Positions 37,268-48,500 of a stretch of 64,000 nt of DNA are shown one piece after another. The stretch lies in the NCBI RefSeq assembly GCF_002078875.1, contig NC_034414.1:12838355-12902354 (forward strand), given 5' to 3'. The stretch comes from Numida meleagris (Eukaryota > Chordata > Aves > Galliformes > Numididae). The translations under genes were made by a program, and so were the position numbers. The first letter of the stretch is position 1, and the number at the start of each line of letters is the position of its first letter. Under the pieces are notes generated by a model. That model was given only the letters and a program-made list of their open reading frames with translations. It did no database searches and was not told the origin of the DNA.

Positions 37268-40200
37268 AAGGTACATGTAGAGAAGGGAAAGGCACTCAAA
37301 CTCCTGAAGACTTCATGAAGTAGCAAATTTGGACCATCATTTGAAGGTCAGTCTCAAACATACGGTATTTATCTGTCTATTGCGATACAAATGCTGGACC
37401 AGAAAAGAGTTTTAATAGAATTTGTTAGTTAATTAAATCCAGAATGTTAATGGATTTTTCATAACACTGTGGCACTGTATCTAAGAAAAGCAATGAAAAA
37501 ATTGTTCTATTTAAATAGCTGTAGTCTTTGAGCATATGCTTAATGAATAAATCTGTTAGGAAAAAGGTCTGTGTGTACTGGAGGAAAGTAGTATGTTTGT
37601 TCTCACTTAAAGCGTGCCATGATGGCAATCATCAACAGCAAATGGCCTCTATTGTTGGGACTAAATAAAATTCCTTTGGGGCATTTGCTTTCAGGTGAAA
37701 CTGCTTTTTCTTTTTAGATAGCACATTATTTTAGCTCAGTACCGTAAAATAAAGCAATGCCAGATTCGTGTTATTAAGGACACCTGACAAGTGTTCACAC
37801 CCTTTGGTGGGTGCAGAGTAAGAACTGCACCATAGTAATACCCAGGCAGCTTGCTACCACAGCATGGGGTGCAGAACACAGGAAGCCAAACAGGCTATGA
37901 TGAAGAGGCATTCAGATCCCACAGCGAGAACAGTCTAACAACCCAATGCAAGTACATTTTGTAGCAGTGGGCGCAATTTCAGAGATGAAATTATATAGAA
38001 TACAATGCAACACAAAACATGAACAGTATTGTGCATTTAAAGCTCAGGTGCCAACCGGAATGCTATGAGAGCAAAGCATATGAGAAGAAACTTTGTTTAC
38101 TGGGTTTCCATTTCCACAAGCTGGTGCATGGATCCAATTAGTTGGTAGTTTTGTTTGTGAAATTAAAATGCCATTGACTTATGCATGGAAATAAGAATGG
38201 GAAATATGCATAGTTAAACTATAGCTCACCAAGACAGACTCCCCTTCCTGTTCATTCCCTCAGTAACATGCTTGAATAAGGTGCTTTGTACAAAACAGCC
38301 AGATCTCTCTCAGAAGGCATATTTTGTAGTTAAACAGCCATGGGTAACTTCCAGGTCCAACTCAACTGAATTCCCAAATGGGTCACACTACAGCTGGAAA
38401 CCTACTGCAGCTGGAAACCCCTACCAGCCAAGTGACACCATGCCACGACCACCGCTGCTTTGACAACACTTCTCAGGCAGCAGGGCTGGGAGACTGCTCC
38501 ACACTGCTATTGGAGAGTTGAGGCATGACTCAATGCCTGCTCTCCCCCAGCTTCACTAACTTTAGTCCTTTCAGTCCCTCCCCTTTCCTGTAAGAAATTT
38601 TCCAAGTGAACATACAGAGCAGATAAGATTAACAAAGATCAGAGATCACAAGTGGGAGGAAAGAGATAAGAAGATGCAGAAGAGACAAAGCAAGTCTCAG
38701 GTTCCCAAGGCTTCTTTTTTTTGAGAGAGAGCTGTGACACAATGGAAAAATCATTCCACCATTAAAACCTCTGATTCTCGAGGATGGTATTTCCTTCCCA
38801 CTCTCTTCTTAATGTTACCGTCATTAGAAAACTTTTCTCAATGAGGTTTCTTGCATTTCTCCCTGCTAAGTATAGAGATGCTACCAGCAAGTATAAGTAA
38901 GACATGAAATTGCAATCTACTGACTGGTAAGACAGAAGTCAAGAGAGCATGATTTCAGAAGCACAGGGCTTGTCAACCTTAGAGAGTTGCTAAAGGGATG
39001 GGAGGAAACTGACTTAGTTAACTGATGGCAAAAAGCAGAAGGGATGCTTTTTCTTTTTTCTTTGATTGCAAACTGGCTTCTGACTGCTGAAAATGAATCA
39101 GCAATAGAAATTTGAGATGTTAGACTCCAAAGGGTGATTTGCTTCAGCTCAAAAAATGCATTCATGAGATTGTTATGAACAGCCACATAGCAGCAAGATT
39201 CTGTCCTCAAAAATGACTAGTATTTTTACCAGGCTGACTTTCAGCTTATTTCAGAATGCAGTTACATGACTATTTTGCCCACTAATCAATGATTCTGCTG
39301 TAATAAGTACTAACCTTTGTTCAAACTTCTGTAAATATATACTTATATATAGCAAGCATGTACTTTTATCTAAGTCGGGATGACCATCCTTGAAACTGCT
39401 GAAGTAATTAAGTAGAGGAACTCTTAATCACAGTACAACAAGTAAACTTGTCTTTGACTATAGGAGCATCTTGAAAAAAAAAAACATGTAGTTAATTAGC
39501 ATGTCTAGCTAGCTTGCAAAAACCCTGGAGGGTCTCCCTGTGTGGAAGGCCACCTAGCACCCAAACATGCAACTTTGCAATAAATCAGTATCTCATCTGC
39601 ATGTGAGATGGGCTTAATGCACATCAGGTGACCAATCCACCTTTCAGATGGTTCTACAAACCAAACAGTGAGGCTTGTGAAAAAATTGATATGTAACGAT
39701 ATACCGGATCCAAAAAATACTGCAATGTTTTAGATCTCAGATTTCTGAAACAGGCCCTTTGGTATTTTTGACCTCTAAAATGCCTGTGATGCTAATCTAG
39801 GTCCTGCAAAAACATTCTCCATCAGGTAATGTAAAAGATGAAAGTCAAGCTAGACAACAGACTAGCAGCAACAAGAAGATAAAATGAAGGTGACGGCAGT
39901 GACAAGAGAAGGGCTGAGAATGTTTGGGAATAATGGAAGCGAGAATGTTACGAGAAAAGAGATGAAAGAGGGAAAATGAATACAAGGCTATAGAAGAGAA
40001 GCCCACAGGAGGAGAAGTGTTGAAGCCTGGCAGAAGGACTGAGGGGAGACTAAAAACAGCAGCTGGCAGTAGCTCAAATCAAACAAGGCAGCATATGCAA
40101 GGGGTGCAGTATATTGAAAACTTCCTTCCTCTTGGAGAAGAAATATCTCAGAGTTACGGTGGAGTCTTCCCTCCCTTTCTTCTGGAAGCCCTTGATCTAG

Positions 40201-42930
40201 AGATTAGAACCTAAACTCTGAAGCATGAGATGATCTAATTCAGCTTTTTCTATGGCTGTCACTTCCAAGTTGCCACTGTGAGCTCTTCATGGAAATTTTC
40301 AAAGGTAAAGCTGCAGAAGTCAGACATAGATTTTGATTTATTTTTTAGCCTGGGAAAACTGATACTGAGCACCACCCCCTAAATGATTAAGAACATCAAT
40401 AAACCAGATTTTCTACAGGGCTAGGAAATTTACAAAATACCCAGTTAAGCCAGACAGTGCTTAGTTCTGCTGAGACAGGACCTCACACAATTTGAATCCT
40501 TTTTCAAAAGTAGGGCCTATGTTCTATTTTTCAAAAATAGCTTAAAAGAATTGAGTTTATTTCACACTGAAAGACAATGAGAAAATACCGCACAGTTGCT
40601 CTTGAAACAAATGCTGGCAGGCTTTTCAAGCTACTGATGACCATATGTTTTTGCTTTCTTGAATTGTTTGTCTGCAAATACAGCACACAAATATATGTCC
40701 ATGTGTCTCTAACAATTAAGGCACCATGTGCAGATATGACAGCATCAACTGTTACAAACTGGACAGTCTGGGAGTCCAGCATTCCAGGCCTTAAGCTGCA
40801 GAAATGCTTAGGTTTTGTGTAGATATCATAAGACAAAGTTCTAAGAGGGTAAGTGTTACAGTACTAGCCAAGGCTACAGGCAACCTCAGTTCTCTTAGCT
40901 CCCATTGAGGTAGAAAATGACCTCACAGGCATACATGGCAAGCCAAGAAATATCATTCGAAGGAATATCCCACTATGCCCCATCTCTTTTTGTTTTTTTT
41001 TTTTTTGTCACGGTATGCATAGGCTACTACAGCTCTTCTCAGGCCCATGTACACCTACTTCCTTCAAGACAAAAGACAAGAGGATACCTCTCAGACCTCA
41101 CTCTGACACAAATGAAGCACATGGACTGATGCATCTTCTGTGGTTCTTAAAGATCAAGGTTAAAAGTTAAGCACTACATGCAGAGAGGTAAGAGCACATG
41201 AGTGGAAGATCATCCTAATATGAACAGCAAAGGAAAGAACCGACAGGATAGTCCTAAATGACCCCTGGAGGAGAGTGACAGCCTGTGGTTTACAGTCATT
41301 ATACTATTTTCCTGCCTGTGCATTACTGTGCAGAGACACAATAGAACCTACTTTTACCTTGGACTCAGGATTCCAATCTTCCTCAGGACTGCCAGGGACT
41401 GTTTTAAAAGCACCCAAACTGTGATCAGACTTTGAAATACAGCTGCCTATTTCAGCTAGCACCCCTGCCTCATGCCTTATTAAGTAAGCCTCAATACCTA
41501 GCAAGACAGCTTATCAGTTATACCTCCTGCACGGTACATGGCAAGAAAACAATTTGATACATGGGACAGGACAAGAAAGAAAAACATAAAGACAGCTCAC
41601 CCGTCACCTATTCAGCAAAAGCTTAAGAACCTGTCTAGCCCTTCATAAAGGCATGCCACACAGTAAATGTTTTTCAAACACTTCCTTCCAAGTCACCGCT
41701 TTTGCTTCGAGATCTTCACAAAAACAGAATTTTGATGTGGAAATTTATGTAATTAATCAATTGGTAAACATTGAACTTGCCAACCATAACTAAACTTCTT
41801 TTGAAGCTCCCTGTTACAACTGGCATGTTCAACCCTTTTACCTACTGTGCTGTGAATTCTGCTTCTTCATGATTTATAATAGAACAGGAAGAAATACAAC
41901 CTTGCACGAAAAAATAGGGAAGTTTTTTCATCTTTCTATTTGCATATGGTTAGTCAAACTCTGTTCATATTACTATACAAACGCTTCATAATCATAAATC
42001 TCTTGCTGAATCAAGTATTCACTAGAAATACTGACTACTGTTTAGAAATGCAACAAGATCATGGAATGTCCATGTAATGAAAGCACGATTTTGATTGTAC
42101 AGTGTCTCTAAACTTGTATTGTCCAATCATGAAGTAAAGAAAACTACTATGTTCCCAGGACAGCGTTCTTTCCACCAAGAATCTATTGCTGTATTTTACT
42201 TTTCAAGCAGAAGCAGTATAAGCCACAGTGTCAAACTAAAGGCTTTCTTATTCACTTCTTCATTATTCTTCTTGTGAGGAATCTCTCTGAAGTCATCGGG
42301 ATTATTTGTGCAACACATCAACAAAAGAAATATGGATTACAGCATACAAAATATTACGTTAATATGTAGGTACGTACATGACCTACAACTCAAATTAAGC
42401 TGCACAGTTTAGACATTTTCTTGTTGGAACAAGTTCACCTTCGTGTCATATGATAAGCAACTGTCAATCTTTTCTCTCCCATCCCACATCAGGTTTTTCC
42501 AGGCTAAGCTTTTCTGCAAGGCAGAGCTACCCACACCTTATTCTGTAAGGAAAACAAAACTCAATTTGAAAAAAAAAAACTTTGTATTGCCCACATATCA
42601 AGAAGAAGCCAGTATAATCACTGAATTAATGATCTTTTGATGAAAAACTTGCAGGCTACGTGCATGAACACATGATATTTACGCTAAGCAGCATTCAGAG
42701 GAAATGAGATGAAAGAGGGGAACACTTCTTTTAGGGCAGTGCAAAAGCCTAAGCAAAAACAGAAGGGGGAAAAGTGAAGCCTCGTATCAACTTTGTAAAG
42801 AAAAGCATTACCATATCAGTACCTTTCATACGTTCTCCCCAGAGCAGACATATTGGAGGAGAGGAAATAGGAAGTGAAATATTAAAGTGCTCTGAACATA
42901 GTCAGTATCTTGGTAGTATTCCTCACACAA
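36734..42930. other. Non-coding stretch, no gene recognised
   Basis: About 6 kb without a supported exon or known interspersed repeat. It holds the poly-T run at 37,238 and other short T-runs (about 40,990-41,007). A short imperfect repeat of CAGCTGGAAACC occurs at about 38,391-38,420. Confidence 0.5.
37238..37261. repeat. Poly-T run of 24 bases
   Basis: An uninterrupted T run followed by AAATAAAAGG. On the minus strand it is a poly-A run. I saw no recognisable retrocopy on the right side that would explain it as a retroposon tail, so it is called a simple repeat. Confidence 0.9.
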
Positions 42931-43020
42931 TGGGCAGCAACCCCATGCAATGCAGGGGGGTTGGAACTAGATGATCTTTAAGGTCCCTCCCAACCCAAGC
43001 CATTCTGTGATTCTATGATC
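42931..43020 (+). repeat. CR1 LINE 3' tail (about 90 bp)
   Basis: The sequence reads GGCAGCAACCCCATGCAATG, GGGTTGGAACTAGATGATC, TTTAAGGTCCCTCCCAACCC and ends CATTCTGTGATTCTATGATC. It is a low-divergence, strongly 5'-truncated CR1 insertion in plus orientation. Confidence 0.95.
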
Positions 43021-45268
43021 TTCAAGTAACACATACCAACCTTACACCATAAATATGTATCTTTACTACTCAGTAAGAATACTAGCTAGTAATAAGAGTT
43101 AAAAATAGATTGTTTGTGGTGTCTATGTCGGCAGATGGATCAAATTCACTCATGTTTTAACTATGTACTTTTAATTGCATTTTACTCTAAATCTCAGTGC
43201 AGGGATACATTTGATTGGCTCTATAAAGTAATTTCTGAATCCATTTTTTATATAACCAGCAGAATGGCATTTACATCTTGCTTTGAAGCTTATATAAAGT
43301 CTGCGTCTCTAAAGATGAGAAAGCATGCAGTATTATGTTTTAATTATGCTCAGCTACCAAGAGTAAGTGCTTTCAGGCAAGAAGTACATGTTTGCAATTT
43401 ACTGTGTGTGTGAACAAGTCCTAAGAAAATGAGATTTCCACTTACTTGGCCTCCCAGGACCTGAACAAGATTTGCATGACGCAGATGCTGCAAAGAACAC
43501 TAGCATGACTCTGAGCTTACAGAAAGGAAAGCATATCCTTTCCGCTGTCAAATAATCAGTAAGCATTGATGATCAGCTAGTCAAAGCTGACCAGTAGTAT
43601 CTAATCTGTAAAGAGAATAGGAACACAAAGGAGAAATGTTTGCAAGGTACCTGAAGCTTCTCACGATTCTTACATAAATAAGAACAGGTCACATCTCATA
43701 AAGGAGCATTTCTGAAATAAAGCATATAGTAGATGGAATTAACCCATTCACATCTAGAACATGCTTTTGCCTTCCAAATGCTTCCCAGTAAAGGCTTCCA
43801 GTATCTTCTTTCCACAAGCTGGGCCTTCCTTCACAGCGTGGAGTTGATTTGAAAGGCTTACCCACACCAGCTGAACTGCCTTCTGTACTGCAAAAACAGC
43901 CATGGATGGCGATAATCTGCAAGACATCTATAGTTACAAGATGGTATGGAAGGCTGGATCAGCACAGGATTAAGGCGTTCTTATGCTATAACCAGATGAT
44001 AAATAGATCAGCTTTCTAACCAACAAAAATAAAGTTTTAAGTGCACCAAATTCCTGACCAAAAGTCCAGCCTTTGTATAAGAGCCTTAATTACGCAGAAA
44101 GGAAACACTTTCCAGCTAAGGGACAGAATATGCTCAGAACTAAGTCCACGATGACTAGAAGACATCCACTATCCTAACACCACTTGAAAAAAAAAAAATC
44201 CAGCAGCTAATTCCTTACTGCTTACCACAAATAAAAGCTCAATTCTTTAGGCCTCTTTAGAAATTCTAGTTAAAATGAGATTCATAGACATCAAGTAGCC
44301 TATGAACAGATGATAAATGGAACCTTTGCATAACATGAGATCCACAGCTAAACTAGAAAAATATTTGCCACGATGAAAAGATCTAGCAAGATCGTGTCTT
44401 TCATGCTAAGTGGGTCTTGCGAAGAATTTATGATCTGCAGTGAGGCTTTGGTTTTGGTTCCTTTTCCCCTTCATTCTTCAAGATTAGGACAAATTCTTAA
44501 AGTGCACGACATTTTTTCTCTATACTAAAGTGACAGTATGATATAATCTGATCTTCCTTGCCTTATTTACCATATGACATGCACTCAGTCCTTTTAGTCA
44601 CATAGTAGCTCAGTTCCAATACCTGCTCCTGGACAGATAGTCCTCTGAGATTACTGTTTATGTTCTTTATGCTCTTAGAATCCTAAAAAAATAAGTGAAA
44701 AGTCTAAGCTTTAACACTACCGATGCTCAAGAATCATCAGGGTCTTTTACACATCCTTTTACTCAAAAAGGAGTTCTAAAGTACCATGGTGTAGTTGTCA
44801 CCCATAAACTATCAAGTTACTGACACAAAACCAGCAGGAGCCAGAAATTACATCAACGAAAAGGAAAAATGTTTAATATTATGATAACATCGTTAGTTTG
44901 TTTCACTGTTTACGGTTCATGTTCATCATCACTGCTTAGGCCCAGGCCCTTGAATGGAACAGCTTATTGGAGAACAGCCTGGCACTAGACTGCAAATCCC
45001 TTGCACTGTTGGAGATGGAAGGTCACACATCTTTACTTTGACATCTCCTAAGGCTGGAAGTACTGCCTGAAAAGCAGCACTGCCTGGAAGCATGTTGGAC
45101 AGGCTTTTGACTGTAGCTTTACTGACTAGCTCAGCTTTTTGCAAGCAGTGGTGTCAAGGGAAGCACAAAAATGAAGCATACTCCCATATTGTGGATGATC
45201 CACCTTTGTTCACTTACTACTTACGTAGAGGAACTGAGATTCACCTAAAACCTTCACTTGAAATCATC
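43021..45268. other. Non-coding stretch between CR1 copies
   Basis: No exon or repeat was recognised with confidence. A 99-codon plus frame at 43,114 has no domain signature or splice context. Confidence 0.5.
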
Positions 45269-45425
45269 ATCATAGAATGGTTTGGGTTGAAAGGAACCTC
45301 TAAGATCATCTAGTTCCAAACCCCCTGCTATAGGCAGGGACACCTCCCACTAGACCAGGCTGCTCAAAGCCCTGTTCAGCTTGGTCTTGAATGCCTCCAG
45401 GGAGGGAGCATTCACAATAACGACC
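45269..45425 (-). repeat. CR1 LINE 3' fragment
   Basis: The left end is ATCATAGAATGGTTTGGGTT, followed by AAGATCATCTAGTTCC and CTTGAATGCCTCCAGGGAGG. This is the reverse complement of the last ~155 bases of CR1. It lies 370 bases left of the hAT element and in the same orientation as the CR1 to the right of it. Confidence 0.92.
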
Positions 45426-45793
45426 GATCTCACAAAAATCTCAGAGTACTTGAAGGTCTCTGAGTACAAGACTGGGACCTTCACTACTTAACTGTTAAGC
45501 ACTGTGGAATGTATCTTTCTTGCCACACACGGGGCTAACCGAACAAAGAATTTAGTCTGTCACAGCCTCAGAGACTTCAAGTCACAGTGTGTCACTCCAA
45601 GCATAGCAAAAAACATGGGTAAACAAGATTATATAGGCATGTTGTAAGAAACTCACCGCTAATAAACTACAAGGACTTTTTCCTTCTTTACAGGGTCTGA
45701 TAAGAGAACGGCCAGAGCTGTATTTTTTGTCCAGAGGATACAGTGCTTTGCCTCTAAGGCTTATATAGTTTGCCATTTATTTCTAAAGCACTA

Positions 45794-47935
45794 CACCATG
45801 CATGTCCAACCCACGGCCTGCATGCAGCCCGGCACAGCTCACAATGTGGCCCACTCATGCCCTGCATCATCAAGGCAGTGGCTTTGCCCCAGGTACGCAC
45901 CCGCTGCTTGGCAAGAATCAAACCACTGATGTGTGATCAGTACTATGTGGGCTGGAACCAGGGCAGGTGGAGGGTGCAGTGCAGTACAGACTCTGCCTCT
46001 TGTGCCCATCACACGCTCAGTCACATTGAACTCTGTGGGTATTACGTGTGGCACACACTTGTGCCGCTTGTTCAGAGAAATACAGGAATTGCCCATGCTG
46101 ACATTTCAACCTACTGCATGGCATCTCAGAAAACAACCCAGAAAAAGACAAACTGTGGATGACGGAAGAGTGTTCAGTGAAAAATGGACAGATGAGTACT
46201 TTTTTGTCAAAACAGATAATATGGAACCATGGTTAATTTGTAAGGAAACTCTGTCTGTTTCAAAGATTACAATTTGAAAAGACATTATCTGCAAAAACAC
46301 GCTGCCAAATTTGGTTCATATCAAGGAATGCTTTGTAAAGACAAAATAGCGGAACTGAAAAACGGTCTGTCATCTCAACAAGCTTTTTAAAAAAGTTAAA
46401 AGTCAAGCAGACTCTGTTACAAAAGCTAGTTACGTGGTAGCAAATCTGATTGCAAAACCATCAAAACCGTTTACTGATGGTGAGTTTATCAAGCAATGTT
46501 TGAAAAGTGTGGCAGATAAAATACGTCCCGATTAAAAAGATGGATTTTTCTAAAATCAGTTTGTCTCAGACTGTAGCCAGGTGAACTGAAGAAATAGGAA
46601 AATCTATCAAAATAAATCCGGAGACTAAAGCTGCTAATTTCAAATGTTATGCTTTGGTAATAGATGGAAGTACTGATGCCACAGATATAGCTCAACTTGC
46701 CATTTTGATTAAAGACATTGATTATGAAATAATGTCACTGAAGAAATGGCTTCTTTGGTGCCATTGAAAGACACAACTACATCTCTTGATTTGTATGAAG
46801 CAGCAAAAATTACATTAAAGTGATTTTCTTTATCTATTGTCAACAGATCTGGTATAGCTACTTATGGCACCTCAGCAATGTTGGTAAAAAAGAGGGACTT
46901 ATAAAATTGATAGAAGATGACGTAATTGCCACTGGCATCTCACATTTGATGAAATATCCTTGCGTTGTACAGCAAGAAAATTTATGTGTGAAAGCTTATA
47001 AAATGGATAATGTCATGCAAATTTTCACCAAAGCTGTGAATTTCATAAAGTCCAACGGATTGAATCATTGCCAGTTCCAAGAGTTCCTTAAAAGTACAGA
47101 TGCTGATTATGGGACATCATTTACTTTTCTGAAGGAAGGTGGCTAAGGCAGGATAAACACTAAAAAGACTTTATGATTTGCAAAATGAAATCAAGTCATT
47201 TATAAAATCAAAAGGAAAATTTATGCCAGAACTTGAAGATGAAAAATGGCTCACAGATTTAGCATTTTTGGTGGATTTGACCACTCATTTAAATAAGTTG
47301 AACGTATGTCTTGAAGGTGAAAATCAATTTATCTGTGCTACATCTCAAACCATAACAGCATTCAAAATGGAATTTAAATTATGGCAAGCTTAACTTCTGG
47401 CAAATAATTTCTTGCATTTTGATGTTTTAGCTAAACACAGTCCTGTGAATACTGAAAAATATACAGCCTTGCATTCCGTTTTGATAAAGGAATTTGAGAA
47501 CAAGTTTCAAGACTTCCAAAAAATCATGAACATAGTTAATGATTTTCAACTGAAAGAAAAATTTGATTGTCTCTTTAATAGACTTTTATAAGATCTATCT
47601 TAACAGAGAATAATATCTCTTGCTGTTTTCAAGGATGAATCACAGGAAGAGTAATATTTCATCAAAAAATCTCTGACAAACACCTCAAGAACTCACTAAG
47701 AACTGCATTCACTTCCATTGAAGCAGTCATTGATGCATTAGTTTCACAAAAATAACAAATATCCCACTAGTTTTATGTTTTCATTGCTCTCTGTTTCTTA
47801 CATTTCAATAAAATATAAAAAGTTTTACTGCTTATACACATTAACTATATTATACACTTTATATGCAGCTCAAGTCAACTCCTCTTAACTCACTGTGGCC
47901 CAGGCAAGGCAAAACGTTGGCCACCCATGCAATAC
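45794..47935 (+). mobile_element. hAT/Charlie-type DNA transposon relic
   Basis: About 2.1 kb. The left end CATGCATGTCCAACCCACGG resembles the known Charlie-family start (CAGGGGTGTCCAAC type). The right end reads, on the minus strand, GCATGGGTGGCCAACG, a matching inverted terminal repeat. The interior encodes broken transposase in several frames. The region from KWTDEYFFV to YVVANLIAKPSKPFTDGEF and VIDGSTDATDIAQLAI is followed by FIKSNGLNHCQFQEFL and WLTDLAFLVDLTTHLN. This order matches the Charlie transposase that also forms the C-terminal part of vertebrate GTF2IRD2. Target-site duplications could not be defined. Confidence 0.85.
46150..47395 (+). pseudogene. hAT transposase remnant (GTF2IRD2/Charlie-like)
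   Basis: Fragments in different frames, separated by stops and frameshifts, line up in order with a hAT transposase. A BED-finger-like start (VFSEKWTDEYFFVK...LICKETLSVSK) leads to YVVANLIAK. The next pieces are the RNase H-fold first acidic block (VIDGSTDATDIAQL), the region QQENLCVKAYKMDNVMQ with GLNHCQFQEFLKS, and WLTDLAFLVDLTTHLNKLN. The longest intact open pieces are 108 codons (46,820-47,146) and 71 codons (47,178-47,393). The region near the hAT C-terminal dimerisation part (KHSPVN..VLIKEFENK) follows at about 47,430-47,510. It is dead: at least several in-frame stops and frame changes are visible. Confidence 0.85.
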
Positions 47936-48191
47936 GCACATCAAGTCAGTTCATCCAGTTTCATACAAAGCCCATAGAAAGCAATACAACTCTTTCTATT
48001 GGTAACAACACACTTTGCATCAGAAGACTGATCAGGATGTCTCCTGAAGTACAGGAGTATAAAAAAGGGTCTAAAACCTCAAATTAACCTGTTCTACGGA
48101 GGTCCTGTTGAAATCACAGTTTATCTTAATCAGAACTGTGAAGATCAGTTCTTAGTAGGCTAGTAAATCACAGTTCACTTGGAAGCACACT

Positions 48192-48500
48192 TAGAATGGC
48201 TTGGAATGGGTTGGAATGGACCTTAAAGATCATCTAGTTCCAACCCTCAGCTGTGGACAGGGTTGCCAACCACAAGATCAGTCTGCCCAGGGCCCCACCC
48301 AACCTGGTCCTGAATGCCTCCAGAGACGAGGCATCCACAGCTTCTCTGGGCAACACGTCTCAGTACCTCACTACCCTGTGAGTAAAGAATTTCCTCCTAA
48401 CATCTAACCTAGTTTTCCCCTCTTTTAGTTTAAAGCCATTCCCCCTTGGACTATCACTATCAGACAGTGTAAGAAATCAGTCTCCCTTTCATATGGTGTT
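48192..48500 (-). repeat. CR1 LINE 3' fragment (about 300 bp)
   Basis: The landmarks read TAGAATGGCTTGGAATGGG, AAAGATCATCTAGTTCCAAC, CTGCCCAGGGCCCCACCC, CTGAATGCCTCCAGAGACG, TCACTACCCTGTGAGTAAAG and CCCCTTGGACTATCAC. This is the reverse complement of the CR1 3' region. The 68-codon open frame over it is not a gene. Confidence 0.95.

Noticed and set aside
45770..46162. Overlapping plus and minus open frames of 85 to 130 codons.
   Set aside because: They cover the left end of the hAT element, which is outside the transposase-like frame; they do not resemble a protein family.
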